A stretch of 64,000 nt of DNA from NCBI GenBank assembly GCA_008704415.1, contig VXIS01000051.1, forward strand, positions 62,001 to 126,000, in the 5' to 3' direction. The DNA comes from Sphaerosporella brunnea (taxonomy: Eukaryota > Ascomycota > Pezizomycetes > Pezizales > Pyronemataceae). Position 1 is the first letter of the stretch. Every line of letters starts with the position of its first letter. A model generated the notes under the pieces. That model ran no database searches. It was not told the DNA's origin and saw only the letters and a list, made by a program, of their open reading frames with translations. A program made the translations under genes and the position numbers. Below, in pieces: positions 46,960-58,474 of the stretch.

Positions 46960-47640
46960 CTGTGGAGCGATGGGATTAGTTAACCCGGTTCATGTTTTTC
47001 GAAAGGTTAGCGGCCGAGATATCAGCAGCTGCTGTAGTAAGATATTGAGCGTCGTTAGCAGACACTGTAATTACCAGTCCGGTCCGGACATGCAGAGCGA
47101 GTGCCATCAAAGGATAAGTGCCCTGATTAAGATTGCCCAACTGTCCAGAAGGCTGACCAGCCGACTCGTCAATGCAGAGCTCGAATACCTCGTGTCTGCC
47201 TACAGACCGAACTTCCAACCTGCCTGAGCAACACTTATAACCAGAGGATTTATCTAGCCACCATGCTCGCATGCCAATGCGAGGGCAGTGACTAGTACCC
47301 AGTACCTACCGTTCTCTGAGAAAGTATAAAGCGGTGATAGCAAGTGTTCAGTGCGATGCCGGTAACGCTCCAGTGGTCCTCAATTCACCCGACTTCCACT
47401 TTCATGAGAGGGCGATTCAGTCCCGCGTGTTTTTAAACTATCCGACTTATGAACTACTCCCAACCTCATCGAGCATCAGTTTAAGTGCTGTTCGCGCAGG
47501 ATCCAGTCACCCCGTGCTGAGAGCAGTAGCTGGCCATGCTAGTAGCTTTGAGCGTCTCTTGGAAGTAGGGAGAGCAGTGCTTCCTGGGCGGGATCAGAAA
47601 GATTAGAGTGTTCTCATTGCAAGTGCAAAAGAGGTAATTG
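46960..47640. repeat. Dispersed copy of the 14.4-15.7 kb repeat, single unit
   Basis: 47093-47170 (GCAGAGCGAGTGCCATCAAA and onward) matches about 14782-14860; 47228-47640 matches about 15222-15680, including GTAGCTGGCCATGCTAGTAG and GGATCAGAAAGATT. Same orientation in the window. Only one of the ~290-bp units is present. Confidence 0.7.
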
Positions 47641-48130
47641 GGGTTCCCCGAAGGAATTCAAATGAAAGGGAGGAAGTGCATTGGAAAGCATGGTGAAAGG
47701 AGTGTTAGAGAGGAAGCTGGCCGGGCGTGTGTTCATGGCTTTTGAGTTTTCCAAGATGGATGTTTCAACCTTGGATCCTTGGCCCACGAAAACCATTGGG
47801 AGTTTTTTTTTTAATTTTTTTCAACAGCTTCCAGGGATAGGCGCAATTTAGGAAAGATAGTTAGCTCAGATATAGAAATCCTACCGGTTCCCTCGTTGAT
47901 ATCCTCAGGTTGCGGGCATCCACACCACCACCACAGCGACCGACCCTTCTACGTCACTATATACCAAACGATCGCAAATTTTAGGTTGAACTATCGCTGG
48001 GTTCAGAGGAGAAATATAGGAGGCTGTATATACCTGTCGATATTTTGACCTGGCGACCTCCAAGTGCGCCCTTGTATTTCTCAGCAGCCGCAAATTCTGG
48101 TACGTAGGCCTGCCTACACGCTTGTGCATA

Positions 48131-48495
48131 CCGTAGAATCCCGGTAATAACGAAATTTCACAGACCCCGAAGTATACTGGCACGTGCCGTTCAGCGGGCA
48201 GTGAAGCTGGGTGGGAAGTGTTTCGACGCGAGCTGGAGTGCAAAGAGGCGACGTGAAAAGTCAAAAAGACGTCAACGCTGGAGACAAGGTGGAGACGGGG
48301 AAGAGCGAGCGCTCAGGCTGTCGCCGCGGTCTCCATCTTCCCGCTCTGTTTAAGGTTTTACTGACCACCACTGGTCGAGCACTGTCCAAGCACGTCGCTT
48401 CCGACTGCCTCTCACACAGCTTCACTGTCCACTGAACGGTCCGTGTCAGTATACTTCGGCGCCGGCGAAATTGCCTTATTACCGGGATAATACGG
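48131..48495. mobile_element. 365-bp MITE with ~75-bp inverted repeats, TA flanks
   Basis: The left end starts CCGTAGAATCCCGGTAATAA; the right end in reverse starts CCGTATTATCCCGGTAATAA. The similarity runs inward through GAAGTATACTG and GCCGTTCAGCGGGCAGTGAA. TA is found outside both ends (48129-48130, 48496-48497). It shares termini with the 114-bp element at 9568-9681. Confidence 0.82.
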
Positions 48496-48497
48496 TA

Positions 48498-49387
48498 ATG
48501 CGGTACGTCTACCTACCTAGGTATATACTCTACATGCAGTTGAGTTTGCCTTTTTTTTGTGTTTATATTTCTTTCGTTCAGGTCGTCATGGAGGCTTCGG
48601 AAGAAAGATGCCACATATTGTAAAGAAGGGGCAACCGTTGAATCCATCCCACATAGACATACTACCATTCGACTGGGGCGTTTTCATGACTCACAGGCCT
48701 GATCAAAGAATAATGATGTCAGAATAATGATTCTAGACGAAGCACACTGCCCTGCACCCCCACAACGCCCGGGAAGCACCTACTCTACCACTGCAAAACT
48801 TACCCACCCCCAGGAACGGCTACAGCAAAAACTACCCTCCCCCCCGGCCCCCCCTCCCTCCTTCCCCAAAATCCATAGTAATTATAAACCACAAACTCCC
48901 GCTCCTGATCTCATATTCGCATTCTAAAACAGCAAACAAGGCGCCGTAATGCGAGTAACACCCGTGCATCCCCCACCAGAGTCTCCGTTTTCAAGCACCC
49001 CACCGCAAGCTCGGTGTATATCTAGAAGATCAAGAAAAAAAAATTCAACAATGCAATAGGCTAGAATAAAAATAAAATCGTACCTGCTCAAAAGATGGAA
49101 AAAGAAAAAGGAAAAAAGTGAAAGCCAGTTAAATAATATGCTGTAAGCCCTAGATAATTCCAATAATGGAACAAGAAAAAAAGAAATCGATATGCATATG
49201 TGGCAATGCAATGCATCAAGTAAGAAATGAAACGCTAAAAACGTGGTTAACACCCTCCCTCGTCCCGGACCAAAAAAATAGATAGGGCCAAACAAACACC
49301 GTTTCTCAATGAAAGAAGCAAACGAGAATTTTAAATCGCGAAATGAAATTTTCCACGACGGAAAAAAAAAAAAAAAAAACGGTGGTA
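48498..49387. other. Intergenic, 3' flank of the phytochrome gene
   Basis: AT-rich with an A run (about 49362-49379). No gene recognised. Confidence 0.5.
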
Positions 49388-52300
49388 TCAAGGATCTGCA
49401 GCATCTCCGCGCCGATCCGGACCGTTTGACGATCCCACAAACCAGCCGCCGCGCTCCCACTGGCCTGGCGCATACTCGGCGGCCTTTCTGGCCTCCAAAG
49501 ACCTTATGCCTTCGAGCAGCTTTGCCAACCTGCCAAAGTCAACTGGCTTGAGGATCCATCCGTCAAATCCGTTCGCTAAGTATTCCATCCTCCTATCTTC
49601 GGACAACGATGCGGAAACAGCAAAAATAGGTACTCGGCCCATAGCGGAATGTCGAGCAGGTAATGGCTCCTTCCGGTTGGACTCGAACGCGCGGATGCGT
49701 ATTGTTGCTTCGCTACCGCTCATGATGGGCATCTTGGTGCTGGTCAGCAATAAAATCGCCATCAGGGAAAAACGGAATGGCTACAAACCTGCATGTCCAT
49801 CAAGACGACATCAAAATCGGCAGAAGCCCCCTCAAAATTATGCATACATTCTTCCCCGTTTACTGTCATGGCGACAACATGTCCCATCTTTTCGAGACGC
49901 TTCTTCATTATCTTGCTGTTAATCGGGTCATCCTCCGCAACCAAGATGGTATATCTCTGGCCTTCATCCGACTTTGCCTGAGGAGGTGTGGCCACAGAGG
50001 GTGAAGGTAAAGGAACAGCCGCACCCGAAGATATAGGCCCGTTTTCATTGGGCACACGCACTGGCCGGATAGGAAGATCTTCCAGGATATCTCGGCCGGT
50101 GCTGGCGTCAGCCTCGAGCATTTCCGAAATCGAGGCGCCAAAAGGCGTGGGAGGAGATCCGTCGGGGCTTGAAAGCGGCGATGCGGCGGATCGATTATGT
50201 GATGAGTGATGGTGTGTGAGGTCAGAGTTCTCGGCAGCACTTGACAGAGACGACCCAAGCTGTTCAGGTAGGCTCATCCCAAACTCTTCTCCAATCTGAC
50301 TCGCTGATGGATTTGGGCTGAATTCAATGGATGGAGGTCGAGATAGTGAGTTGCTCGCTGGCTGTACCAAGGTAACTTCCCCTTCTGCAACTGGCAGTGT
50401 TGTATCGTCCCCACTCTGCGTTGCATCTGGGCTGGGTGATTCTTGGAACGGAATGACGAATGGAACACAGATAGTAAACCTCGAACCCTTCCCTTCCTCG
50501 GATTTTAACCGCAGCTGGCCATTCATATTTCGGATCGCACGAGCAACAACCGCGAGCCCAAGACCAAGCACCTTCTGCTCAGGCATTTTACTCAGCGCAT
50601 TGAAAGATGCACTTTCATCCTGTGCTGCAGGGACATCTGATTCTTCTGTATCCGTGTGGATCTGTTCGAATTCCCCAAAAAGTGTGTCCAGTTTGCTGGG
50701 AGAAATCCCTTCTCCAGTGTCTTCGATAGCAATTTCAATGTCGCATTTCCCATCGTTGATGCCATCAGTCCAAATCTCAATCCTTAGACCACCTTCAGTT
50801 GTATGCTTCACAGCGTTGGCTGTGATATTGGTAATAACTTGCCGCAGGCGCACCGGATCTCCTTTCACCAGCGCAGGCAAACCAGGGTATTCAACGACCT
50901 CGAACGTGAGGTTTTTGCGATCGGTATCCGCTCGGAACATTTCTACCGCGTCTGATACCACCTGCAGAATGTCGAAGACATCGTCCCTGACAAGCTCACG
51001 GCCTTCTTCCGTTCGAGTAAGATCCAAGAGATCGTTTATGACATAGATCAATGATTTCGATGCCGAATGTGAACGAGCCAGATTTTCCCTGGTTTCCATA
51101 TCGAGCGGCCCTTCGAGGGCGATTTCCAGATAATTGATAATGGCGTTCAACGGGGTCCGCACTGAGAGTATTAACGCCATGAAACCACCCAGTTCAATTG
51201 AGACATACCTTCATGGGAAGCATTTGCAAGCAACAATCTCGTGAGTTGACTGTTCATTAATACCGCTTCCTTTTGTTTCCAAACTTCAATAAACTTTCCG
51301 TACACCAGACAGATCACGGCGGCCGTCTCGACTGCATCGCCTCAACGTCAGCCATGTACAATCTCAATGGATTCGACCTACTCTGCTCTTCGGTCCATTC
51401 CCGCGACCGTCCTAACACGGTCTCCGACCAGATTTTGAAGCTAGCCTGAGCTGGTCAGCGATATATTTCATTGAGAGTAAAAGCAGGGGGTCTCAATTAC
51501 TCGTGGTTCAAGATATGCGGTTGTACCCTCTTTCGTCTTCTTCTCGTACGGATTTCCGGCCCAATGAACGTGCTACTACAATCAGCTCTGAATGGATAGC
51601 GATTTGCAGGAAGGCCAACCGAGATTTGAGGTTTTCTGAAGAAAACCACGAAGTCCTGTCCCCCAGAACTAAGTGGTACTAGCAATAGTCCGGCAATAAA
51701 AGAAAATCCCGGTTTATATTTCAAGTCCGGAAAATCCTTTGATATCTCTTGCGATGCTATGACTGTGTTAAAGTTCCGTATACGAAGATATTCCAACATA
51801 GCTAGTGCTTCCTGGGAATTCTCCAGCTTTCCCAGCACCTTTATCTCATCTCGAATGTTCAGCAGTCCGCAATCCGCGTCAAAAAGCTTAAGATCTTCGG
51901 TAGACGCCATTATGTAATCTCCCGGATTCTGCCCCGTAGGAATGGTGTTGATGATTTCACGCGCCTTCCCAAAGTAGTCAGTGACGGTCGCGTTGAAACT
52001 TTGGGAAATACACTAGTACTGACACGCAGACGCCGAGCATATGATAATCGTTCGATGTTCCGACTCGTGGTTTCGCCGATCAGTCTGCACATTTTCCGTA
52101 TGGGAAATGATACACGCATTCCCTTCATTCCATATGCGTGGCAAGATATGAGACCCCAAAGTTGACCGAATGCCGTCAGGGAGATGCTCATGCTCGCTCT
52201 GACGCTCATGTGCTCGAGGTATTTGAGGTGTATCGGACTCATAGCGCGCAAGCTATCCGGTGTGTGAGCAAAAGCAGGCCTTGAAGCCAAAGGGACGCGG

Positions 52301-53953
52301 GGATATTTACTATGCTATTTGATAAGTTAGTAAAATTGGTCAGATGACGAGGGCATCAGGGGATATGTACAATGAGTCAAATCTAGCGGCTTCTCAAGAT
52401 CCTGCTGGGTCTTACAAACGAGTCGAGCAGTGTTCAGATCTCGATCGTAAAGTAATCGGACCTTGTTGATACTATACAAGGCCCTTGCTTGAGCGGGAAT
52501 GTCTGACGCTGGAAAATGGAGGCCTTTGATTTCAAGTCAAAATATGGGCTGTATATTTCAAGAAAGAGCACACACCTTTGTATAAGTCAGTTGTAGTAGT
52601 GGGATCTACCAACTCTGTAACGACGATGCCATTCCAGGCTTTGTCAAACTGGTACACCATCACTCGATGGAAGCCCGTGAGCTCTTTCACCAGCCCCACG
52701 ACGATCTTCAAGAACACACCAAGATTTGATGCAGAAGCTAACTGATCTACGTTGTGTCAGTGCCAAAAATGAGGTGTGTAAATTTGGTGGAAGCTCACCT
52801 TGTATTTGACTGATCAAACTGAATACCTGACACCTTGTCAGCCGTATCCGCTGCATACATTGGAACCATACACACCTCCATGGCCGCCGCATCACCCCTG
52901 CGTTCCCGAGCAGATCTCAGTACTCGCAATGGTTTACTTGAGCTCATGGTACTCTCAAGAAATTCTTCATGTGTGGGCCTGGACGAGAGAGTGTCTGCAG
53001 GAGTCGGTAGTTCTTCGTCTGCTGAAGGGGCAAGTGGAAAAATGCTATCATCCTCCAATTCGAACTCGCAGATGAAAAAATCCCCACAGCGCTCTGGTGC
53101 GTGCACAGCACACCATAGTTTGATCTGCATCGCATTGGAACCCGTTACGATGAGGGAGAACACCTCGGGGCCGTCTTTACCGGGATCGGTGTCCCGCACG
53201 AACTTGAGATGGTCATGCAAATTTTCGACCTGCTCATCAGAGAGTATATCATAGAAGTTTCCCTTCCGAAACAGTTCGCTTGGCGAGTAACCAAGAATCG
53301 TTTTCGAGTTCTGCGTAGATGATTAGAAAAGTGCAATGATAATATTCTCGTCGTCCAACACGTACTTCGCTCACGATTCGAACATCAAGAATTTTGCCTT
53401 CCTGTTCTTCACGCACTGCTACCAGGCAGCCAAACCCTTGCACCGTACCGGGAATGTGTATCGGCTCGTCCTCGCACTGCTGCAACGTTTCGGCCCCCAC
53501 AATCCCTGTCACTATCATATGTCCGTCTTCCGTCACGACGTGCCGATGCCGCGTGGTGTAAAAGCCGATTTTCTCGGGCGCATGAGCCCTTCCGGGCCCA
53601 CTAGGTTTCGACTCCTGAGAGCGCCACGGCCAGGAATCCGAAGTCATTTCCATCATGGAAGTGCTACTCTGATGATACAGCTCGCTGCCGCTGCCTCCAA
53701 ACGACCCGGGAGGTAGTGGTGGTTCTATGCTGACCGCGGACCGCGCTGGAAAGATCCGATCATAGTCGTCTCGGTCGGAAGAACAGGGCGACATCGATGA
53801 TACCACAGCGCATGACGATGGCGGCGTCGTTGACGATGAATTCAAGGCACTACTTAGTGACTGCTCGGCGGCTGTGCATGATGGCGTGGAGGACATCTCA
53901 TCAGAACTCATTGGTGTCGACTTAAGCAGTTCAAGTTGCTCTGGTTCCCACAT
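49388..53953 (-). CDS. fphA: Fungal phytochrome histidine kinase (PAS-GAF-PHY-HK-RR)
   Basis: Exons on the minus strand: 53953-53366, 53310-52876, 52826-52799 (28 nt), 52737-52576, 52523-52371, about 52254-52024, 51964-51620, 51572-51501, 51445-51382, 51331-51209, 51161-49789, 49732-49388; about 1,305 aa. The PAS region has QQCEDEPIHIPGTVQGFG with the bilin-binding Cys (about 160). GAF: GFHRVMVYQFDKAWNGIVV and LRAMSPIHLKYLEHMSVRAS. PHY: LFDADCGLLNIRDEIKVLG. Kinase: the His box SHEVRTPLNAIINYLEIALE, N box ITANAVKHT, then DTGEGIS and LGLGLAVV. Receiver: ILVAEDDPINSKI and LMDMQMPIMSG (phospho-Asp), later LKPV. It is a red/far-red sensor acting through a phosphorelay on development. Oddity: the conserved GAF joint after LDLTH is one base out of phase (see findings). 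The start may be 53953, 53911 or further upstream. Confidence 0.85.
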
Positions 53954-54562
53954 GATCAGTTCTATAGATTCTCGGTGTGGTTCAGAGCAAAGGAGTAGAA
54001 GAGATATCAGATCACAGGAGGTGGCAGGCGCCAATAGATCAAACGAAGGTAGCGATAGGTAATGTGGCAACAAAAGGGAGGGCTAGAACGCTCACCCGAA
54101 ACGAATATCAAACGACCGCGCCACTTCTTGAGAAGCGAGATATCCGTTTCCCGCTGTTCATCAGCCAGCGGCCTAGCAGTAAAAGCGCCACACAGAGAAT
54201 GAGGCACGGTGCTCAAGTTGACCAGGTGGTAGATGGGGCCAGATGTAGGTGTGTGGCAGGAATTTATGTAAAGTAAACGTGCGTGCTGATGTTGATAGAG
54301 GATATGAGGAAACCCGGTTCGCTATGTACTTCCTGCTGTTGGAACGACGACGACGATCCACTGACGCTAGAGTGGCCCACAAACAACCTGGGGTTTGCAA
54401 CAGAGGCTACCGTGCATATGGAGCAGCGGCGAAGCAGCTGAAGCCGGATAGCTAACCCAAGAACGGGAACCGCTGAGAGGCAAAAAGAGGTCTAAGAACT
54501 CAAGTGCTGCAGCAGCTGCAGCACTTCCGCGATACACGAGCGATTTTATAAAAGAGTTTGTT

Positions 54563-54618
54563 GCAGTTTGTGTATCGCCGCATGAGGGATGCAGTTTGTG
54601 TATCGCCGCATGAGGGAT
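54563..54618. repeat. 28-bp perfect tandem duplication
   Basis: The unit beginning GCAGTTTGTGTATCGCCGCA occurs twice back to back, 54563-54590 and 54591-54618. Confidence 0.9.
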
Positions 54619-55123
54619 GCAGTGAGTGACCAGTCGGGTTCGTGCGTATCACGCGGCACACGTGCGGTTCGAGAGACTGAAAGGGGAGGGGTTCGTGGAA
54701 CGCTCGAGGATGCCAGCCAGGCTGGTAGCGAGAATGACGGCCAAAGTACAGCGGCAGGACGGATATGCATGTAGGGGTTCGCAGATTCTGAGGAGGCGTG
54801 AGCCCAGAAGCAGTTGTGGGGGGGGGTCCTTTCATGTTTGGCCATTCTTCGGGATACTGTAGGTTTTCGGTAGGAGGGGGAAGAGACCAGCGCTCACCGT
54901 CCGGGAGAAAGACCAGCGGGTGGCCTTGTCGGTACGCATATCTTTTTCGTATCTTGTGCGCAGGCGTAGACATTCGAATTGCAGCGGTGGAAGCAATGGA
55001 CACAAGGAGATAATTAACACAGAAGCGAAGAGCAAAGGGAGCTCACGAACAAAAAAGATCGCCCGATAGCCAGCTAGATCTGCGCGTCGATGACGAGAGC
55101 AGAAGGGATCGTCACCAAATCTG

Positions 55124-55125
<2 letters not shown>

Positions 55126-55162
<37 letters not shown>
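55126..55162. repeat. 37-base A run
   Basis: Uninterrupted A tract in the divergent upstream region. No retroelement body was found next to it. Confidence 0.9.
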
Positions 55163-55165
<3 letters not shown>

Positions 55166-55624
55166 CATGCGCCCGGTCACCGGCTGTCAAAATACATAGT
55201 CTCCGTCAGAATACATGTAACTGACCCGTCGTCAGCATCCATTTAACATACCGAAGTACCAAGACCCCCAACGATGCTCAGCGCAGATTGCCTCTGGCTA
55301 ACGTTTGCCAGGAGAATGCATGAATGCATACATGCCCCCATGGTCACCAGCCATGATCGTGACAAGGCTAGAAGCAATACCAGCTATGCACTATACACCA
55401 TAATTTTTCCCGTTGAGAGGTTTCATCACATCTCTCTGTGATACTCTCACAATCCCAATTTTGGCCTCCTGCTCACAGGGCCCATGTCAAATGGCCATGC
55501 TTTTGCTATTGAGTTTCCCAGTGCAAAAGCCAAATATGGGCCGTCACAACCTTTCAGTCCCAGAAAGCATGCCAACCATCGTCGCTCACTCCCACTCACA
55601 CCCGCCCTTCGTCGTCTCAGTGTC

Positions 55625-57895
55625 ATGGCCACCAAGAATGAGGATGACCCAGTGTATGGCACCAGATCAGCATTATCTGAAGTATTCAACAATCAATCGG
55701 CAATGCACGTCGGGCCCAGGGTGGCCGTCCGGGGCAAACCTATCGATCCCACAGAGCCTACAGAAGATGAACTAGCCACGCTTCCGCGGGTGCCCGGAAG
55801 CCTGCCGTTCACGGCATACACCATTGCTTTCATCGAGATGTGCGAGCGAATGTCGTTTTGTGGGACCATTGCCGTGTGTATGTCTACCATTAACGAGGCC
55901 TGTTCTTTGGGAAGTGAAATGAAATGCTGAGAATTGAATCCGGATAGTCATCAACTTCATACAGCAACCGTTACCCGATAATTCTCCCAGCGGTGCAGGC
56001 AGGGATGGACAATCGGGTGCCTTGGGGATGGGCCAAGGAACGGCATTTGGAGTGGCTACTTGTAAGCGCTCGAATTACATCCGCATTATTTACCTCGTAA
56101 GAGTCAGTCCATTAACAGACAGCCAGTTGACTCCCTTTGGGTTTATACCGTACCGCTGTTGGGTGGATACCTGGCAGATACCCACTGGGGCCGCTGGAAG
56201 ACGGTTTTTATTGCCTCAATCCTAGCAATTATTGGACACGGTCTATTGATTGTGTCATCTCTGCCAGCTCTATTGACAGCACCCAAGTCTTCACTAGCAG
56301 TTTTGCTGATCGGCATTGTCATAATGGTGTGTTGAGAATTCCATAGAAGTGCATAATCTTGAGGATTTTAACTGGTCCGCTTCTTCCACCACAGGGTCTG
56401 GGTACGGGATCGATTAAAGCCAATGTCAGGTCAGTGCCAGCAGCAGCCTACCTACAACTAAGATAAAATGGGAACAGTAAGAACGCTGACCGTTCATTTA
56501 CAGCACTCTTATGGCCGAGCAAACCGCCCACCACAAGCCCAAAATCAAAGTGCATAAGAACGGGGAGCGAGTGATAGTCGACCCGGAGCTTACTGTCTCT
56601 CGCTCCTATCTGTATCTTTACTTAATGCTAAACATCGGAGCAGTAACCGGCTCATCAGGTGAGTCTGTGACCTCCCACACCCACGCGTTAGTAAAACAAG
56701 CACTGACTTATGGATTACAGGCATGGTATACGCCGAAAAGCTGGTAGGCTTCTGGCTGGCCTACATAATCCCCTTGGCATTCTTTTTCATGTCCCCGTGG
56801 GTTCTACTTTGGGGGCGGAAGCGCTACGTCAGGTCTCCGCCGAGCGGCAGCGTGCTATCTCAAACCGTAAAGCTGCTGCGGTTGGCCACCAAGGGAAAAT
56901 TGTCCCTGAATCCGGTTCGAACGTAAAAATGCCCTCAAAATGCCTTTCTCCGTCCCTTAAATCAAGTTAGTTATGCTAAAAAAATCGCCTTGCACATGCC
57001 TTTACCTAGATATAAGAACCTTTCCCATCCCGACCTTCTGGACCGTGTCAAGCCCAGCAATATCCCCGTGGAGCAACGTCCAGCGTGGATGACCTTCCCG
57101 GACAGTTGGGTAGATGAGGTGAAGCGTGGGCTGAAGGCCTGTCAAGTACTGAGCTGGTTTCCAATCCTCTGTGAGCCCGAACCTACACTATCAAACAAAC
57201 AAATCCTACAACAATCCATCAGCTAACATCAACCAGGGCTGGGCTTCAACCAGATGCTACACAACCTCACCTCGCAAGCGGCCACATTGGTGACGCACGG
57301 GCTGCCTAACGATTTCTACTGCAACATAAACCCGATCGTTCTGGTCATGATAATCCCGCTCTTCGACCAGTTCCTGTACCCATATCTCCGCCGGCACAAC
57401 ATCAACTTCACACCGCTAAAAAAGATAGCCGCTGGGTTCCTGGCGGCAACACTAGCAGTCGTGTGGGCCATGGTGCTTCAGCTGTACATCTATCGGCTGA
57501 GCCCATGCGGGCGACACGCGAACAGGTGCAGCAAACCCGCGCCCATCTCAGTATGGTGGCAAGCGGGCATCTACGCGCTGACCGCGCTGTCGGAGGTGTT
57601 AGCTGTGACTACCGGCATGGAATATTGCTTCGCAAAGGCGCCCACAAATATGCGCTCCGTGGTGTACTCGCTCTACCTGTTGATGACGGCTATCGCTGGA
57701 GTCGTCGGCATCGCCTTCATGCCGCTTAGCGACGATCCAATGCTAGTGTGGAATTATGCTGTGATCGCCGTGATCATGCTGGGTGGGTTTTTTGGCTTTT
57801 GTATCCATTTTAGAAAGCAGGATAGGAGGGAGAGTCTTGACGCAGCTGCTGTGGTTCAGGTCGATCCGGCGTCAATGGCAGACCTACAAAAGTAA
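55625..57895 (+). CDS. POT/PTR2-family proton-coupled peptide transporter
   Basis: Eight exons: 55625-55877, 55948-56061, 56127-56326, 56395-56429, 56504-56658, 56721-56922, 57010-57170, 57237-57895; phases close to 592 aa, standard for PTR2. Family marks: FIEMCERMSFCGTIAVF (the ExxER-type motif of helix 1), FINFIQQPLPDNSPSGAG, YLADTHWGRWKTVFIAS, GLGTGSIKANVSTLMAEQ and the signature YLYLYLMLNIGAVTGSSG. Later helices include FPILWLGFNQM and VWWQAGIYALTALSEVLAV then EYCFAKAPTNMRS. It imports di- and tripeptides (some members nitrate or other solutes) across the plasma membrane with protons. An in-frame ATG at 55484 would add 47 residues rich in basic amino acids; 55625 was preferred because MATKNEDDPVYG looks like usual starts. 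It is transcribed away from the phytochrome gene. Confidence 0.92.
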
Positions 57896-58474
57896 TTGCA
57901 TTTATGTCCTAAGAAAGGATAGAATAGTTTTGGGTCCTCAATGATAAAGGACCAACCGGAAAAGCGGGATCGGAAGTTTGTTTGTTTGTAATCACGTTTA
58001 TTGTCTGTATGCGACCGCGAACGATGCGGGATCGGAAGTTGTACCTCAAGAAAGACGAGTCGCGGGGAGTGATATATGAGGGAAGTCGAATCAGTGACCG
58101 ACGATGACAGTCATGGCAGTCAGTGACCGGACATGATGTACTTAAGCGGGAACGTCAGTGGGTGACTTCCCGTCGCTCTAAAACCTTTTCTCTTCTATGA
58201 TTCTGTCTCCATGTGGTGACAATGGGTCACCTCGGGCCATACACTATCTGTTGGGGTTTGTACAGAAAACATAGGTTGATTGTGATGTGTAGTAGTGATA
58301 TGTAACAGACAAGGAGCCTCAAAGACCACAATGGAACGGGTTTGGAACCTGGAAGTTAGATTTGGAAGTTGTTGCACTCCCGTAAAGATGAGAACCAGTT
58401 TATTTCCCATCCAGGTGGTCCCCGTCGGTGACCTCTGACATCTAGGCTCTCCTAAGCGACCTCTATTCTCGCTT
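57896..58474. other. Intergenic, transporter 3' flank
   Basis: No gene or clear repeat recognised. Short partial repeats such as GCGGGATCGGAAGTT (about 57964 and 58027) occur twice. Confidence 0.45.

Larger units (their letters stand above)
53954..55624. other. Divergent intergenic region between phytochrome and transporter genes
   Basis: Shared upstream region of two divergent genes, about 1.7 kb. It contains a small 11-bp inverted repeat (54502-54526, AAGTGCTGCAG with loop CAG), a 28-bp tandem duplication (54563-54618) and a 37-base A run (55126-55162). No gene recognised. Confidence 0.5.

Noticed and set aside
49762..50258. Plus-strand and alternate-frame ORFs over the phytochrome kinase domain
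   Set aside because: Shadows of the minus-strand histidine kinase exon.
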